From: Stephanodiscus triporus
Taxonomy: Eukaryota > Bacillariophyta > Thalassiosirophyceae > Thalassiosirales > Thalassiosiraceae
Length of the DNA: 20,897 bases
NCBI GenBank assembly: GCA_036939755.1
Contig: JALLAZ010000154.1
Coordinates: forward strand, 1-20,897
Direction of reading: 5' to 3'
In this document: positions 20,287-20,897 of the stretch, piece by piece
How positions within the stretch are numbered: the stretch's first letter is position 1
How the letters are laid out: every line of letters begins with the position of its first letter
Translations under genes and position numbers: made by a program
Notes under the pieces: model-generated
Databases searched by the model: none
What the model was told of the DNA's origin: nothing
The model's input: the letters and a program-made list of their open reading frames with translations, nothing else

Positions 20287-20660
20287 ATGTTTAAGACATG
20301 GATTGTGTTGTTGATGCCACATGCCACTGCTGCTGATGTGGAATCATTGAGAGATCCAGTGCATCATCATCAAACACTCACAACATTGGATGAACCCCCA
20401 TCCTTTGATTCTTGCCATTGTCAATCCATCAGCCTCAGCCTCAGCAACATCGACATCGCTGCCACCTGCACCTTACCCACCACTCCTTTATCACTACCAT
20501 CCTTGTTGTTCATTGTTGTTTGCATAATTTCCTGAACCTGGTTGAACAAACAAAGCACAACTTTCTTACTAGAACTAGTACTAGATCCCGGTAAAAGGGA
20601 GAGGGAAACAAGAGTCATGTTATGCCTCACAAGACCCACAAATCCTCCTGGCAAATTAAA
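20287..20660. other. Right flank with weak ORFs on both strands
   Basis: A forward frame (20287-20535, 82 codons) is His/Ser/Thr-rich. A reverse frame (20421-20654, 77 codons) opens MPGGFVGLVRHNMTLVSLSL and is followed by NQVQEIMQTTMNNKDGSDKG. Neither matches a family I know. The reverse one has a more balanced composition and could be an exon of a gene or repeat extending elsewhere. Confidence 0.2.
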
Positions 20661-20677
20661 CTTTTTCTACAGTACCA

Positions 20678-20846
20678 TTTTAATGTAACTGTTGTATTTT
20701 TATTGTATCTATCGTGTACAAATGTGCCAGTCATTTTTAATGCCATTCATGTAGAAATTATATTTTAACATACCTGTTGTATTTTCATTGTATCTATCGT
20801 GTACAAATGTACCAGTCATTTTTAATACCATTCATTTAGAAATTAT
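20678..20846. repeat. Tandem duplication, 85-bp period
   Basis: Copy 1 at about 20678-20761 and copy 2 at about 20763-20846 share CTGTTGTATTTT, ATTGTATCTATCGTGTACAA and a CCAGTCATTTTTAAT block, ending AGAAATTAT. Only a few substitutions separate them. The duplicated sequence is AT-rich and non-coding and lies next to the window edge, so more copies may follow. Confidence 0.85.
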
Positions 20847-20897
20847 TTAATAGTTATAATCAAAATAATAATTTTATATAGATAATTTGAGGTTCAT

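Overview
The window is a piece of a nuclear eukaryotic genome, very probably a diatom (photosynthetic stramenopile). The reasons are a fucoxanthin-chlorophyll-type light-harvesting protein with an ASTA/FAP plastid-targeting junction, further plastid-type presequences (a SnoaL-like protein and a ChaN/DUF399 protein with a twin-arginine-like segment), short GT-AG introns of 72-144 nt, GC-rich codon use in several genes, and a secreted protein with an ETSWEL / DGMCC module that I associate with diatom secretomes. No bacterial operon, CRISPR array, IS element, tRNA or rRNA is visible.

Layout. 1-629: promoter and 5' flank. 630-2637 (+): alpha-tubulin in four exons, starting with a 7-nt coding segment and a 409-nt first intron. 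2638-5500: AT-rich, repeat-rich, gene-poor block with decayed ORFs, three tandem duplications and an inverted repeat. 5502-6153: ambiguous GC-rich ORFs open on both strands. 6282-7124 (-): neuferricin/MAPR cytochrome-b5-like protein. 7363-11065 (+): importin-11/KAP120-type karyopherin in four exons, divergent from neuferricin. 11220-12026 (-): light-harvesting protein. 12411-13154 (+): plastid-type SnoaL/NTF2-like protein, divergent from the light-harvesting gene across 384 bp that carry ACGT/bZIP-type motifs. 13342-16356 (-): AP-2 alpha-adaptin in a single exon. 16808-18188 (+): ChaN/DUF399 protein in two exons with an in-frame TAG. 18353-19949 (-): secreted CAP/SCP-superfamily protein in six exons, all introns in phase 1. 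19950-20897: flank with an imperfect inverted repeat, weak ORFs and an 85-bp-period tandem duplication.

The genes do not form one pathway. They are a mix of housekeeping functions (cytoskeleton, nuclear import, endocytic coat), plastid proteins and one secreted protein. Neighbours are mostly head-to-head or tail-to-tail with short spacers, giving three divergent promoter regions (neuferricin/importin-11, LHC/SnoaL-like, AP2A/ChaN). The items most worth checking are the in-frame TAG in an otherwise intact ChaN gene, the shared promoter of the two plastid genes, and the all-phase-1 architecture of the CAP gene. I see no convincing new multi-gene system. All splice junctions are my own reconstructions from the sequence, supported by frame continuity and remembered family sequences rather than by alignments.
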